From the NCBI GenBank assembly GCA_016800925.1, contig JABCPU010000029.1, forward strand, positions 62,001 to 126,000: a stretch of 64,000 bases of DNA, read 5' to 3'. The DNA comes from Suillus spraguei (taxonomy: Eukaryota > Basidiomycota > Agaricomycetes > Boletales > Suillaceae). Numbering within the stretch: position 1 is the stretch's first letter; the number at the start of each line of letters is the position of its first letter. The notes beneath the pieces were generated by a model. It ran no database searches. It was given only the letters and a program-made list of their open reading frames with translations, and was not told where the DNA came from. Below, piece by piece: positions 11,501 to 22,020 of this stretch. A program made the position numbers and the translations under genes.

Positions 11501-12180
11501 AAGGGATTCTGGAGAGGTCTGGAGGATCGGATGATACGGATGCGGATCGAAGGTTTGCTTCGGAGGGACGGAGGTAGATGCTGAACTGAGTAGATCCTTC
11601 TAACTTGCAGGCACGGCAAAAGGCCACTGCGTTTATCAACGATATGTTAGGGACTGGGGTACCAGCGGAGGGTTCGGATTTGGTCAGAGGCGGAGTCTCC
11701 GCCACAGATGGGATGCTCTGATGCGACGGAGATTTTGGAGGGGAGGAATCTTCCTTGGGTGGAATACCCGAAGGTAACAGAGGTGTCGGATTGGATTTTC
11801 CTGCCATGGTCGGTGTGTCCGGAGGCAGCGGTGATGCGGATGGGGTTAATGGCACTCCTTGTTCAGTAGTTCGGAACTCGATGCTGCCCAATACCCAGTC
11901 AATCAACGGATTGTGTCGGGTGAGCCAGCTATATCCGAGAACGATATAACATGAGGAATCCAAAGGGGTGACGTAGAACGTGTCGGAAGTGATTACACCG
12001 GAGGAGAATCGGACGGATAAGTTTATGGCTTCGACAATATTGTTATTGCATGTACCATCAAATAAACGGAGTGGAAGCGGAGGAATCTGATAGGTAGGAA
12101 TTTTATGTTCTCGGACGAAATCAGTGTCTATGAAGCAGTGGGAGGAACCACAGTCTATGAGGGCCGGAAGTCAGATATAT
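8526..12180 (-). CDS. pol: Pol polyprotein of C1: protease, RT, RNase H, integrase, chromodomain
   Basis: The open frame from 11963 down to 8526 alone gives 1145 residues. In-frame sequence continues upstream into the protease, whose DCGSS-type active site lies near 12150 but in a shifted frame: a 1-bp deletion near 12160-12170 is revealed by comparison with C2. In order: the protease end ([13 protein letters not shown]); RT with LRLCVDFRGLN and the catalytic VVYLDDILIYS; RNase H with VETDASDYAIAG and YDVHDKELLAIYAA; integrase with the H-H-C-C finger (ending CTSCARAK), MDFIEQLP, TSDRGTEF and the later Glu; then a chromodomain (YEISEILDSK ... LYLVRWSGYEGTDEETSW). The family is known to integrate cDNA, with the chromodomain steering it to chromatin. 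Apart from the protease shift the catalytic frame is intact. Confidence 0.93.
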
Positions 12181-12315
12181 TGGAGAAAGATGGAAGAGAG
12201 ACATATGGACACAGAGAGTTCGGATCAGGAAGAGTTACAGCGTTGAGTCGTAGTTCCATTGCACGGGTTGGGCCAACGCGACCCTCATCCCGTACGGAGT
12301 CAGGAGGGTCGCGGA

Positions 12316-13607
12316 CTAATTTTTTGCCTCATCCGAGGCTTCCGGTTCCGTTTCCGGAGTGAGCACAGCGGCGCGGCCTTTGGCAGCGCGCGAAGTGGAT
12401 TTGGTGCATTCCCGGGCAGTGTGACCAGGTCCGCCGCAGAACATACAGAGCTTTTTGTCAAAACGTCTCTGACGCTCCTGGGTGGTTAGCTTTCCGTCTG
12501 TACCAACAACACTAGGGAGATCCGAAACTTTCGGGGTAGAGGATGCTGTGGAGTATGTGGGTTTATTGAATTTGGGCGTATCGGATCCGGATGAGTTGGA
12601 GTTCGTCCGGTCGGATGTTGACTGCCTGGGAGGATTGGAAGAGGTGGTTCTACTCTCTCGGGTGACTTCGCCCCTCCGTTCCCAGTAACGGGCGTCGATG
12701 GTCTGGGCGAGAGTCTTGAACTCCGAAAGGGTAGTGGGCTTACCCATGCGACTAATCTCATCTTTGATTCGGGCCGGAAGTCCATTGTAGAATTGGCGTC
12801 GTAGGGCTCCGTCTCCCCATTCGCGTACTTGGGAGGCAAGTCGCTGGAATTCTACAACGTACTTGTTGATGCGTTGTCCGTCACGCATGTGGAGTTGTTC
12901 TAACTGCATCTCTGCGTCTCCGGAGGGATCGTGTGGTCCGAAATTGGTTTGGAGCTCGAGCATGAACTCGGAGTAGTCATCCATCCAGTCCGGACGGTTG
13001 CTATATCCGTCCGAAAGGAGGTCCGGCTCAAACCACTCAGAGCCATACCCTTAAGGTAGGATTGGGCGAAATTGACTTTAGCGCGTCCGGAACGGAAAGC
13101 GCTAGGTTTGCTCTGGAAGTTGAGCTCACATTGGACGAAGAATGCCCGGAGCTTGCAATGTTCGGACCCATCAAAGGTATCTGGCTCATGGACTTTGACT
13201 TTGCTATCATCCGAGGTGGGGGTGCGACGGCTACTGCGAGCGAGGTGGTTAATGGCTACGGATAGTTGGGCTAGGACCTGGTCCTGAGGGTTTAGGTGGA
13301 TTTTATCTTCTTCGTCATCCAGGTCCTCGTTGTCCGGATCATCAACTTCATCATCTGGTAGATTACTGCGCAGCTCATCATCAAAGCGAATGGTCGGGCG
13401 CGAATTGGAGTCTGGGTTATCCGGGTTCCGAGTTGGTGTTATCGGATCCGGTCTGGCTTGACGGGCGGAGATACTTTGACCTATGTCGTTCATGCTTGCG
13501 CAGCGTTGAGAGAAACTGGTAAATGTTTGGACGATGGGTGTGGGATCTCGTTGGATCGGACCAAGTCTGGCTCCTCGGAGTGTGTTCTGAGCTTTACGGG
13601 GAGGCAT
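12316..13607 (-). pseudogene. gag: Gag of C1 (single 1-bp frameshift)
   Basis: The ATG at 13607 (MPPRKAQNTLRGARLG) reads 189 codons to KVNFAQSYLKGMAL, then shifts frame near 13036. The second part runs to 12316 with [30 protein letters not shown], an Asn/Ser-rich linker and the zinc knuckle CMFCGGPGHTARECTK (C-x2-C-x4-H-x4-C). C2 has GCTCTCGAGTGG where C1 has GCTCTGAGTGG, so the break is a 1-base loss and not a programmed shift. Gag forms the virus-like particle and the knuckle binds element RNA. The stop (EAKN) falls about 135 bp before the protease motif, so expression of pol would need readthrough or a separate frame. Confidence 0.88.
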
Positions 13608-13644
13608 GATATGGGATGGTTGCTAAGTTACTCGGAAAGGTTTG

Positions 13645-13655
13645 AGTTTGAATAT
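13645..13655 (-). promoter_or_regulatory. Self-priming-type primer binding site of C1
   Basis: Two bases inside the 5' LTR the sense strand reads ATATTCAAACT, with no TGG expected for a tRNA primer. The LTR itself contains AGTTCGAATAT (sense strand, 14045-14035), about 35 nt after the TATATAAA box, where the transcript's 5' end should lie. The two pair over 10 of 11 positions. This matches the Tf1/sushi group, in which the 5' end of the RNA primes reverse transcription. Confidence 0.6.
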
Positions 13656-13657
13656 AC

Positions 13658-14426
13658 TGTTAAGACTGTACTCAAGGGTAGAGAGATCCGAAGGGCTTTG
13701 GCCTCAGTTCATACACTGTGCCCCTTTCTCGAGTAATGCCCCTTATTTCAGGGAGGAGTTATTCGTCCGAAGACCCAGAAGGGGTTGCGTGATGGATCCG
13801 GGTGTCCGAAGGTGTCGGATATAATACGTCCGAAGGTAATTCGGAACGTAAGGAGAGGACAGAGATTAAGGCTAGTTTCAGAACGAGTTCCTAACTAGAA
13901 ACTAACGGAGATGGACTATCCGAAGATAGAGTCGGAGGTATAGACTATAGGAGTCAATCCTAAGTCTCGGAAGGTGACTTAAAGCGGAGAGTGGCTTAAG
14001 TCCGGAGGAGGCAGAATGAGTAGAATCTAAGATGATATTCGAACTAAGGTTCTACGGAGATCTACAAGTGGTTTATATACAGTAAGTATCTAAGACGGAT
14101 AATTAGCAAGTCCGGGACCAAGGGCTATGTACGAAGTGTAACGGAAGTCTATTAGTTATTGCACAGCGGATCAGTAAGCATGAATCGGAAATGAACACAG
14201 GAAACGGATCAGTAACACAGGACGGAAATATAAACAGCCGGAGTACCGGTAGTAGGAGAAATGACGAAAGGAGATAGACGCAGATGTTCACCAGGGAGTT
14301 AAGGTGCGAGAAGTGAGTACATTCGGAAGGGTGGTCCGGACAGGATCTGTGGACCGGACGGATATGGAAACGATCGGATCTGGACGGATATGATCGGATC
14401 TGAGATTAGAAGTATGGTATATGACA
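13658..14426 (-). repeat. 5' LTR of C1
   Basis: 769 bp, TGTTAAGACTGTAC to GTATATGACA on the plus strand, near-identical to 6490-7258. The sense-strand TATA-like box is at about 14072-14082. It abuts decayed family-A pol sequence directly at 14427. Confidence 0.93.
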
Positions 14427-17340
14427 CTACGGATGAGAAGGAGAAGAAAAAGAAATCCTTTGAAGAATTGGTCCTGGAATACTTGCACGACTTTGCGGAT
14501 GTCTTTGCTAAAGACGGACTAAACAAACTACCCCTGAACGCCCTAGTATTGATCATTGGATTGATACTAAACCCGGTTTTATTCCCCGCACATCTAAGGT
14601 TTACCCACTATCGGAAAAAGAACGCGCTGCCGTCAAAATGTTTATCAATGAAAACGTTGCAAAGGGTTTTATCTCAGAATCAAAGTCACCCCAAGCTAGT
14701 GGCTTCTTCTTTGTGGGAAAGAAGAGTGGAGAATTGAATCCTTGTCAAGATTATTGCTACATCAATGATTGGACAGTCAAGAATGCTTATCTGCTCCCAC
14801 TTCCTATTTCCCTCGTCGCACGCCTTCACAACGCACAGTTCTTTACGAAAATGGGTATTTGGTCCGGTTATAATAACATTCGTATCCATCCCGATGATCG
14901 CTGGAAAGCGGCTTTTACTACAGAATTTGGCCTCTTTGAACCAAACATCATGTTCTTTGGCCTCTGCAATTCCCTGGCAACTTTCCAAGCATACATGAAT
15001 CGTACCTTCCAGCAGGAAATCAACGAAGGATGGATGGTTATCTACATGGACGATATCCTGATTTTCTCCAAGACTATGGTAGAACACTGCAAACAGACAA
15101 GACGGGTTTTGATGAAGATACGAAAGGAACATTTGTTCCTAAAACCGGAGAAATGTACCTTTGATGCAGAAGAAGTGGAATACCTCGGAATGATAATTCG
15201 CCCTGGACAAGTTGCTATGGATACCACCAAAACTAAGGGAATCGCTGAATGGCCGATACCGAAATCTGTAAAAGAAGTACGGTCATTCCTAGGTTTTTGC
15301 AACTTCTACTGCACATTCATTTCCCATTACTCTGATATTGCCTGACCCCTTATCGAATTGACAAAGAAAGATAAGGTCTTTGATTGGTCACCTGAATGTA
15401 TGGACACCTTCGATGAACTGAAACGACGCTTCACATCCCAACCAGTACTTCGCAATCCTGACCCTTCCCAACAATTTGCCATTGTTACCGACGCTTCGCT
15501 TGTAGCAACTGGCGGAGTTCTTTTACAGACTGATGAGAATGGTGTTTATCACCCATGCGCATATCTCTCGCAGTCTTTGAACCCCGCAGAATGCAATTAC
15601 CAGATCTTTGATCAGGAACTCCTTGCCGTAATCCAGGCATTGAATGAATGGCATCATTATCTTGAAGGAAACCCACACCCTGTCCTGGTATTCACCGACC
15701 ACAAGAATCTTCTGTACTTTAGAAGTGCACAGAAGCTTACCCGTCGCCAAGCACGTTGGCAACTGATTCTGTCTATTTATGACATAGAACTGCATCACAT
15801 TGCAGGTACCAAATTGGCGGTACCCGATGCCCTCTCTTGCTGGCCCAACTATGACTCCGGCAAAGACGATAACGACGACCAGACTCTCCTCCCTGATGCC
15901 CTATTCATTCGTCTTATTGATACCGACCTCAAAGATGTCTTGTCATCCTCTGACCCCCTCGACGACCCTGTCTTCAAAACAGCATCTGATGCTCTTGATG
16001 GCGTGTGCCTTCCCCCTATGAAGTCGGCACTTTCTGACTGGAAGATTGAGGAGAACATCCTCTATTTTAAGAATCGCGCCTACATTCCACCGGCACATCA
16101 TCCTGATATCCTGAAACGGTATCATGATCATCCTACCGCAGGACATCCCGGTAGATTCAAAACTGAGGAACTCGTCAAACGGGAAGCTTGGTGGCCCGCT
16201 ATGGGTTCCTATATTCGGAAATATGTGGAGGGTTGTGCCCTTTGTCAGCAAATGAAAACGGATACACACCCTGTTCGACCTCCACTTGCCCCGATCCCTC
16301 ATCTGCGACTTGTCCCTTTTCGCAGGTCTTGGTCGATCTTATCACCGACCTCCCCATTTCTGGGGGCTTTGACAGTATCATGGTTGTGGTAGACCATGGC
16401 CTTACAAAGGGGGTAATTATCATCCCTTGTCTGAAAACCATTACTTCCAAAGGTGTTGCCAAGTTATTTTTGAAACATGTGTACCGACAATTTGGACTTC
16501 ATGACAAAGTCTTCTCCGATCGTGGTCCACAATTCTTATCTCGCTTCTCAAAAGAACTTGCACGACTCCTCAACTATACCATCGCTCCATCTATGGCTTA
16601 TCACCCCCAAACTGATGGTCAAACCGAGCGGCTCAATCAAGAGCTAGAAACATATTTATGAATGTACTGCCGCAACAACCCTGGAGATTGGATAGAACAT
16701 CTTCCTATTGCTGAGTTTGTTCACAACCATCGAAAGCACGATGCCTGAAACACCTCACCATTCTTTCTCATGATGGGAAATGAACCCCGTGCCATCCCTC
16801 ATTTAATCCCCGATTCTACTGTACCAGCAGCAGAAGATACGAGAAGAAGCCATCACATGCCATAATATTGTGATGCAAACAATGGCAGAACGATCCCAAG
16901 GAGATAAGTACCAACCATGGAAGATCGGAGATAAGGTCTGGCTATCTGCTGCCAATCTTAGACTCAAACTCCCATTGCAGAAACTTGCACCAAAATGATA
17001 TGGACTGTTCCTGATCATCGATGTCTTATCGCCTATCACATTTATGCTCAAACTCCCTCCACAATGGAAAATTCATCCCACTTTCCATGCTTCCGTCTTA
17101 TCGTCCTATAGTGAAATGGACGTGCATGGCCCAAACTTCCTTGAACCACCACCTGATATCATTGAAGAAGAAGAAGAATACGAAGTAGAAGCAATTCTTT
17201 CCCATAAAGGAAGCGGCATTCGCTGACGCTATCTTGTTTCGTGGAAAGGATATTCATCGGGAGATAATGAATGGCTCCCAGAAAAGAACTTGAAGAACTC
17301 TGCTTGAATCCTGAATGCTTATAAGAAGCAACACTCCCTC
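14427..17340 (+). pseudogene. pol: Pol of family-A chromovirus, copy 1
   Basis: The 5' end is missing (cut by C1), so protease and any upstream gag are not visible. What remains: a Lys-rich lead-in (KEKKKKSFEELVLEYLHDFADVF); RT with VIYMDDILIFSK; RNase H (IVTDASLVATGG, IFDQELLAVIQALNEW); integrase with the HHCC finger (CALCQQMK), [19 protein letters not shown] and [13 protein letters not shown]; then a chromodomain (EYEVEAILSHK ... YLVSWKGYSSGDNEWLPEKN). There are frameshifts near 14545 and 16315. In-frame TGA stops at 15343, 16659, 16746, 17224 and 17305 sit where copy 2 mostly has Arg CGN codons, the mark of CpG deamination. Confidence 0.9.
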
Positions 17341-17398
17341 TGACTATTCTTTAGTCAATCAAACCGCACAAGCACTTGATCAACTAAAACCTTTCGAA

Positions 17399-19350
17399 AT
17401 GCCCTTCCCCACTGCATACATCACCCCCATCACTATTGCCAACAATGACTCTGATTCCGACACAGAAAACTACAGAACCCTTGCTACTGAAATCGACAAC
17501 ACCTCCTATATTGAAGCTGCCCTTCTATGCAAAGGACATGCTCTTGAGATTGAGAGAATCCTCACTAAAAGAGGTGCCTTCCCCGCTTTACTCCTTGTCA
17601 ATATCATCCGTACTGCCGCCCTCATTGAAACCAATGTCAATGAAACTACAGAAATCACGTATCGCCAGCGTATCTTACATCTACAGAAATGCATTCGCTC
17701 TTATGCAATGCTTTTGCTTCCCCATTCTTTTAAAAGCGATGTTGAAGAAGCTATTCACATTGTGGCCAAACGCCGAGCAGGTGTTGCTCGACCTCTGTTA
17801 CAGTCGTACGTGCCCCTATTCATTTTCTCTTTGTCTCCTTTACTTGTATATTACATAATGTGACTCTGACTCATATGCTCAATGCATCTGTACTATAGTT
17901 GCCTTCCTTCTTTGGATACGCACTTACGTTCTCACATCTCTCTTGGTCCGTGCGCACATATTGACCTATTTAAGCATGTTGTATTACACTTGATACTTTA
18001 CTTTGATCTTACTGGGTTTTACCTGGAATATCCTTTGCTTAGGTCTCCAACCTAAGTCATCTAGAATCGTCTCTAAGTCTAAGCACTCCTTAGCCTTAGT
18101 CTCTGTTCTTGTAGAACCTCTTAGACTTGTCTTTGAGGCCGAACCCTTGATCGTACTCAGAACGCGTTCCTTGTATTTTCCCTTGTCCTCTTCTGGACAT
18201 TGTAGAACTTCCCAGCAGACCGTCAGTGTCTTTTCACTGTCGCTGGTGATGCCACCCCAGTTTGTAACAACCTCCCTCTCCGCAAAGAGATATGGACCCA
18301 CTTCCAATCCCTCCACCCCTTTCTTCGCACAGTTATTCTAACCTTGATGCCTTTGCTGGCTTATATACTGCTGTTCAAGAGATTGGACAGCTCACCAACG
18401 CCGTCATCGAGACTATCCAGCAATCAGTCATGGAAACAAGAACAGCCAGAAACCTAGTCGAAGAAGCTATTACAGATCTGCAGCAAACTCAAACGGACCT
18501 CGCTTCCCTGTGAACTCCATCTCCTATTGAACGACCAACTTTACCACCCTCTGCTATAGTCTCCCACAAACACCCCGCATGGTTATATGAACCTTGCACA
18601 GATGAGCAGTGTGAAGCTGCAAAAATATTAGGAGTCCCTGTCGCTGAGTTGGTGGCACTTGGTCCTCGACTCTGCGACCTCCATATTCATCCTCCAATGT
18701 CCATCCCAGTATCATTTGGTCCAATGGACCCTGTTTTGCCAGTCCTAGTAAAGGACTTCAGCATAACATCCCCTTCCTCCCATGACGAACTCCTCATGGT
18801 TGCTGAACGAGCAACTACTCCTGATCTCCCAATGTTGGCATACACTCTTACCACTGAACAGCAGGTGCAGCTCAGACATGACAATGCCTTCGCTTTAGGT
18901 CATATGGCGCGACGGAAGGGAAAGAAGTGTGCCAGATCCATCAGTCCCAAACCCATTATTTCACCATCGCCATTACGCATATCTACCTCCAACACTGATG
19001 ACAATATGAAATGTCGGTTTTGCGGCATCGTAGGACATCGGCAGAAGAATTGCCCCGACTATCAGTGTCAAATTTGTCTGCGACATGCCCCTACCCATCT
19101 ATCTATCTACTGCCCTCAGTGTATTGGAAATCCCCTATTTACGCTTACTTGGAAGGACAATGGATCTTATGAGGCACTTCGTAGGTGGGAGCAGTATCTT
19201 ATTAATCGTCGACATAGAAAGGCAGGTCAATGAGCGAGGACTGTAGCAGAAGAAGAAGCGGCTTATATGCTAGGGGGAAGTGCTGCCGACGAAGACATCG
19301 CTAACTATGACGACTATGATCCCATCTATGATGCCAATTGCAATATATGA
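17399..19350 (+). pseudogene. Sense accessory ORF of family A, copy 1 (zinc knuckle)
   Basis: It lies between the chromodomain and the 3' LTR, on the pol strand. The ATG at 17399 begins MPFPTAYITPITIANN. A helical region follows (YIEAALLCKGHALEIERIL, SYAMLLLPHSFKSDVEEAIHI), then an A LTR at 17796-18269. It continues with a Pro-rich stretch, another helical part (LVEEAITDLQQTQTDLASL), a conserved block (PVAELVALGPRLCDLHIHPP), a basic patch (ARRKGKKCARS) and the zinc knuckle CRFCGIVGHRQKNC, followed by CQIC...CPQC. TGA stops at 18511 and 19231 interrupt it. The acidic tail runs to about 19350. The role is unknown; nucleic-acid binding is inferred from the knuckle. Confidence 0.7.
17796..18269 (+). 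mobile_element. Solo LTR, family A (A-4), TSD ACCTC
   Basis: TGTTACAGTCGTACG to AGTTTGTAACA, flanked by ACCTC at 17791-17795 and 18270-18274. It is inserted into the accessory ORF of an older family-A element. Removing it and one TSD restores the frame seen in copy 2 (GVARPPSPQRD). Confidence 0.94.
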
Positions 19351-19383
19351 AAGTTGGTGACTTTCCATGTACAAAGGGGATAA

Positions 19384-19856
19384 TGTTACAGTCGTACGTG
19401 CCTCTATTCTTTTCTCTTTGTCTCCTTTACTTGTATATTACATAACGTGACTCTGACTCACATGCTCAACGCATCTGTACTATAGTTGCCTTCCTTCTTT
19501 GGATATGCACTTACATTCTCACGTCTCTCTTGGTCCGTGCACACATATTGGCCTATTTAAGCACATTGTATTATGCTTGTATACTTTACTTTAATCTTAC
19601 TGGGTTTTACCTGGAATATCCTTCGCTTAGGCCTCCAACCTAAGTCGTCTGAAGTGTCTCTAAGTCTAAGCACTCCTTAGCCTTAGTCTCTATTCTACCA
19701 ATTGTCTTAGAGTCGCGACTCTTCGACTGAACCCTTGATCCTACTTGGAACCTTTTCCAAGTAGTAGTCTCCATTCTCTTTGAACGTGGTCGAACTTCCC
19801 AGCAGACCGTCTGTGTCTTATCACTGTCGCTGGTGACGCCACCCCAGTTCGTAACA
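19384..19856 (+). repeat. 3' LTR of family-A copy 1, with polypurine tract
   Basis: The purine-rich ACAAAGGGGATAA at 19371-19383 abuts TGTTACAGTCG. The LTR ends CAGTTCGTAACA at 19856. Because the 5' end of copy 1 is gone, its target duplication cannot be checked. Confidence 0.87.
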
Positions 19857-20036
19857 TTGCCATCAAGAACCTCATCTCTGTGATGTAGGTTGTGAGACAG
19901 CGCATAGCACCCACCTCCGACCAATGCAACTAGCATACTCCATGCTAGGAGACCGATACACACAGGCCGCCGCTTTTGATAGAGCACCCGTCGCAGACAC
20001 CACTCAAGTTCCTTAGCGCCTGGCTAGGTCGCTAAC
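19857..20036. other. 180-bp orphan spacer between family-A copies
   Basis: It matches no repeat in this window. On the minus strand it reads as an open stretch with a hydrophobic segment (CIGLLAWSMLVALVGGGCYAL), which could be a fragment of a host membrane-protein exon. No start, splice site or domain can be assigned. Confidence 0.3.
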
Positions 20037-21952
20037 ATGACCCATCTCGACAATTTGCAATCGCCACTGATGCCTCCCTCATTACAACAGGTGCTGTCCT
20101 GTTGCAGACTGATGAAAATGGTGTGTATAATCCATGCGCTTATCTTTCCCAATCGCTTAACCCCACAGAACAAAACTATCAGATCTTTGATAGGGAACTA
20201 CTTGCTGTCATCTGCGCCCTGAACGAGTGGCACTATTACCTGGAAGGAAGTCTGCACCAAGTCCTTGTCTTCACAGATCATAAGAACCTCCTGTATTTTT
20301 GAACCGCACAAAAACAAAAACTCACTTGGCAATAAGCATGCTGGCAATTAACTCTCTCTCTTTTTGATATTGAATTACACCATGTGGCTGGAACAAAATT
20401 AGTGGTTCCAGATGCTCTCTCTCACTGCCCAGATTATGATGATGGTTCTCATGACAATGAAGATACTGTGCTCCTTCCTGACTCTCTTTTCGTCCAACTC
20501 ATCGACAATGATCTTCTTGATGTACTTGCTACTTCTGATCCTTTGGATGATCCCGTGTTCAAGATGGCATCTGATGCGCTAGACAGTGTCTGCCTTCCCC
20601 CCATGAAGTCTGCGCTTTCTGATTGGAAAATCGACAATGGTATTCTTTATTTTAAGAATCGTGCTTATATTCAGCCAGCTCATCACGCTGCAATTTTATC
20701 TCATTATCACGATCACCCTACTGTGGGTCACCCCAGTCGCTTTAAAACTGAAGAACTGATTAAGTGCGAAGCATGGTGGCCTTCCATGGGTGCTTACATC
20801 TGTAAATATGTTGAGGGTTGCGCCCTTTGCCAGCAAATGAAAATGGACACCCATCCTGTTTATCCACCACTTACTCCCATTCCTTTGTCTGCGACTCGCC
20901 CCTTCTCTCAGCTCTCTGTTGACTTGATCACTGACCTCCCTGTTTCTGGAGGCTTTGATAGTATCATGGTCATGGTGGACCACAGCCTTATGAAGGGGGT
21001 AATTATCATTCCTTGCCTTAAAACGGTGACTTCCAAAGGCATGGCCAAATTATTTTTGAAACACATCTATCGACAATTCGGTCTCCATGACAAAGTAATT
21101 TCAGATCGAGGGCCGCAATTCCTATCTCAGTTCTCTAAAGAATTGGCACAGCTTCTGAATTACACTATCGCCCCATCTACCACTTATCATCCCCAAACCA
21201 ATGGTCAAACTGAACGATTGAATCAAGAATTGGAAACTTATCTTCGCATTCATTGCTGCAATAACCCAGAAGAATGGGTCAAACACATTCCTATTGCTGA
21301 ATTTGTTCATAACCACCAAAAACATGATGCCTGAAATGCCTCCCCATTCTTTCTCATGATGGGATACAAACCCCATGCTATTCCCCATCTTATCCACGAC
21401 TCTACTGTCCCAGCAGCAGAAGATCAAGTACGATCTCTGCAGAAAATCTGAGAAGGAGCGATCACATGTTATAACATCGCTATGCAAACAATGGCAGAAT
21501 GATCTAGAGGAAATAAGTACAAACCATGGAAGATCAGAGATAAGGTTTGGTTATCGGCTACTAATCTTAGACTCAAACTTCCATCACAGAAACTCGCGCC
21601 AAAACGATATGGACCATTCCCAATTACCGCAGTCTTATATCCTATCACATTCATGCTTAAACTCCCTCCGCAGTGGAAAATCAATCCCACGTTCCATGCT
21701 AGCATCTTATCATCCTATAGCGAAAACAACATACACGGTCCAAACTTCTTAGGACCCCCACCTGACATTCTCGAAGAAGAAGAAGAATACAAAGTAGAAG
21801 CAATTCTTTCTCATAAAGGTACCGGTAATCGCCGACAGTATCTTGTAACCTGGAAAGGATACTCATCAGGAGATAACAAGTGGCTTTCAGAAAAGAACTT
21901 AAAGAACTCCACTCGCATCCTAACTGCTTATAAGAAGCGGAATTCCTTGTAA
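20037..21952 (+). pseudogene. pol: Pol of family-A chromovirus, copy 2 (5'-truncated)
   Basis: It begins inside RNase H (FAIATDASLITTGAVLL), so RT is absent. RNase H (IFDRELLAVICALNEW), the integrase finger ([13 protein letters not shown]), [21 protein letters not shown] and [15 protein letters not shown] follow, then IN C-terminus (KLPPQWKINPTFHASIL) and chromodomain (EYKVEAILSHKG ... YLVTWKGYSSGDNKWLSEKN). Stops occur at 20300 and 21332, plus a frame break after 21334. The TGA after HDA at 21332 is shared with copy 1 (16746), so it was present in the common source or arose at a CpG hotspot. Confidence 0.9.
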
Positions 21953-22020
21953 CAAATCAACCAACCATCTCACCAAACCATCCACTTATACTCTGCCAAT
22001 GTCTTTGTCCTTCATTCCCA

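Larger units (their letters stand above)
6490..14426 (-). mobile_element. Nearly complete chromovirus, family C copy C1
   Basis: A Ty3/gypsy element read on the minus strand. From right to left it has: 5' LTR 13658-14426, self-complementary primer site, gag, protease/pol with chromodomain, an opposite-strand accessory gene, a polypurine tract and 3' LTR 6490-7258. Both LTRs are 769 bp and differ at only a few positions by eye, so insertion is recent compared with C2. The flanks do not match (GCACC left, CTACG right). gag and protease each carry a 1-bp deletion, so this copy is not autonomous as it stands. Confidence 0.93.

Noticed and set aside
12984..13100. Programmed frameshift within gag of C1
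   Set aside because: C2 has the extra base at the same place and reads through, so a simple 1-bp deletion explains it. No slippery sequence is obvious.
14638..15345. Stand-alone reverse transcriptase gene
   Set aside because: It is one block of the family-A pol pseudogene, bounded by a frameshift and a TGA, not a separate gene.
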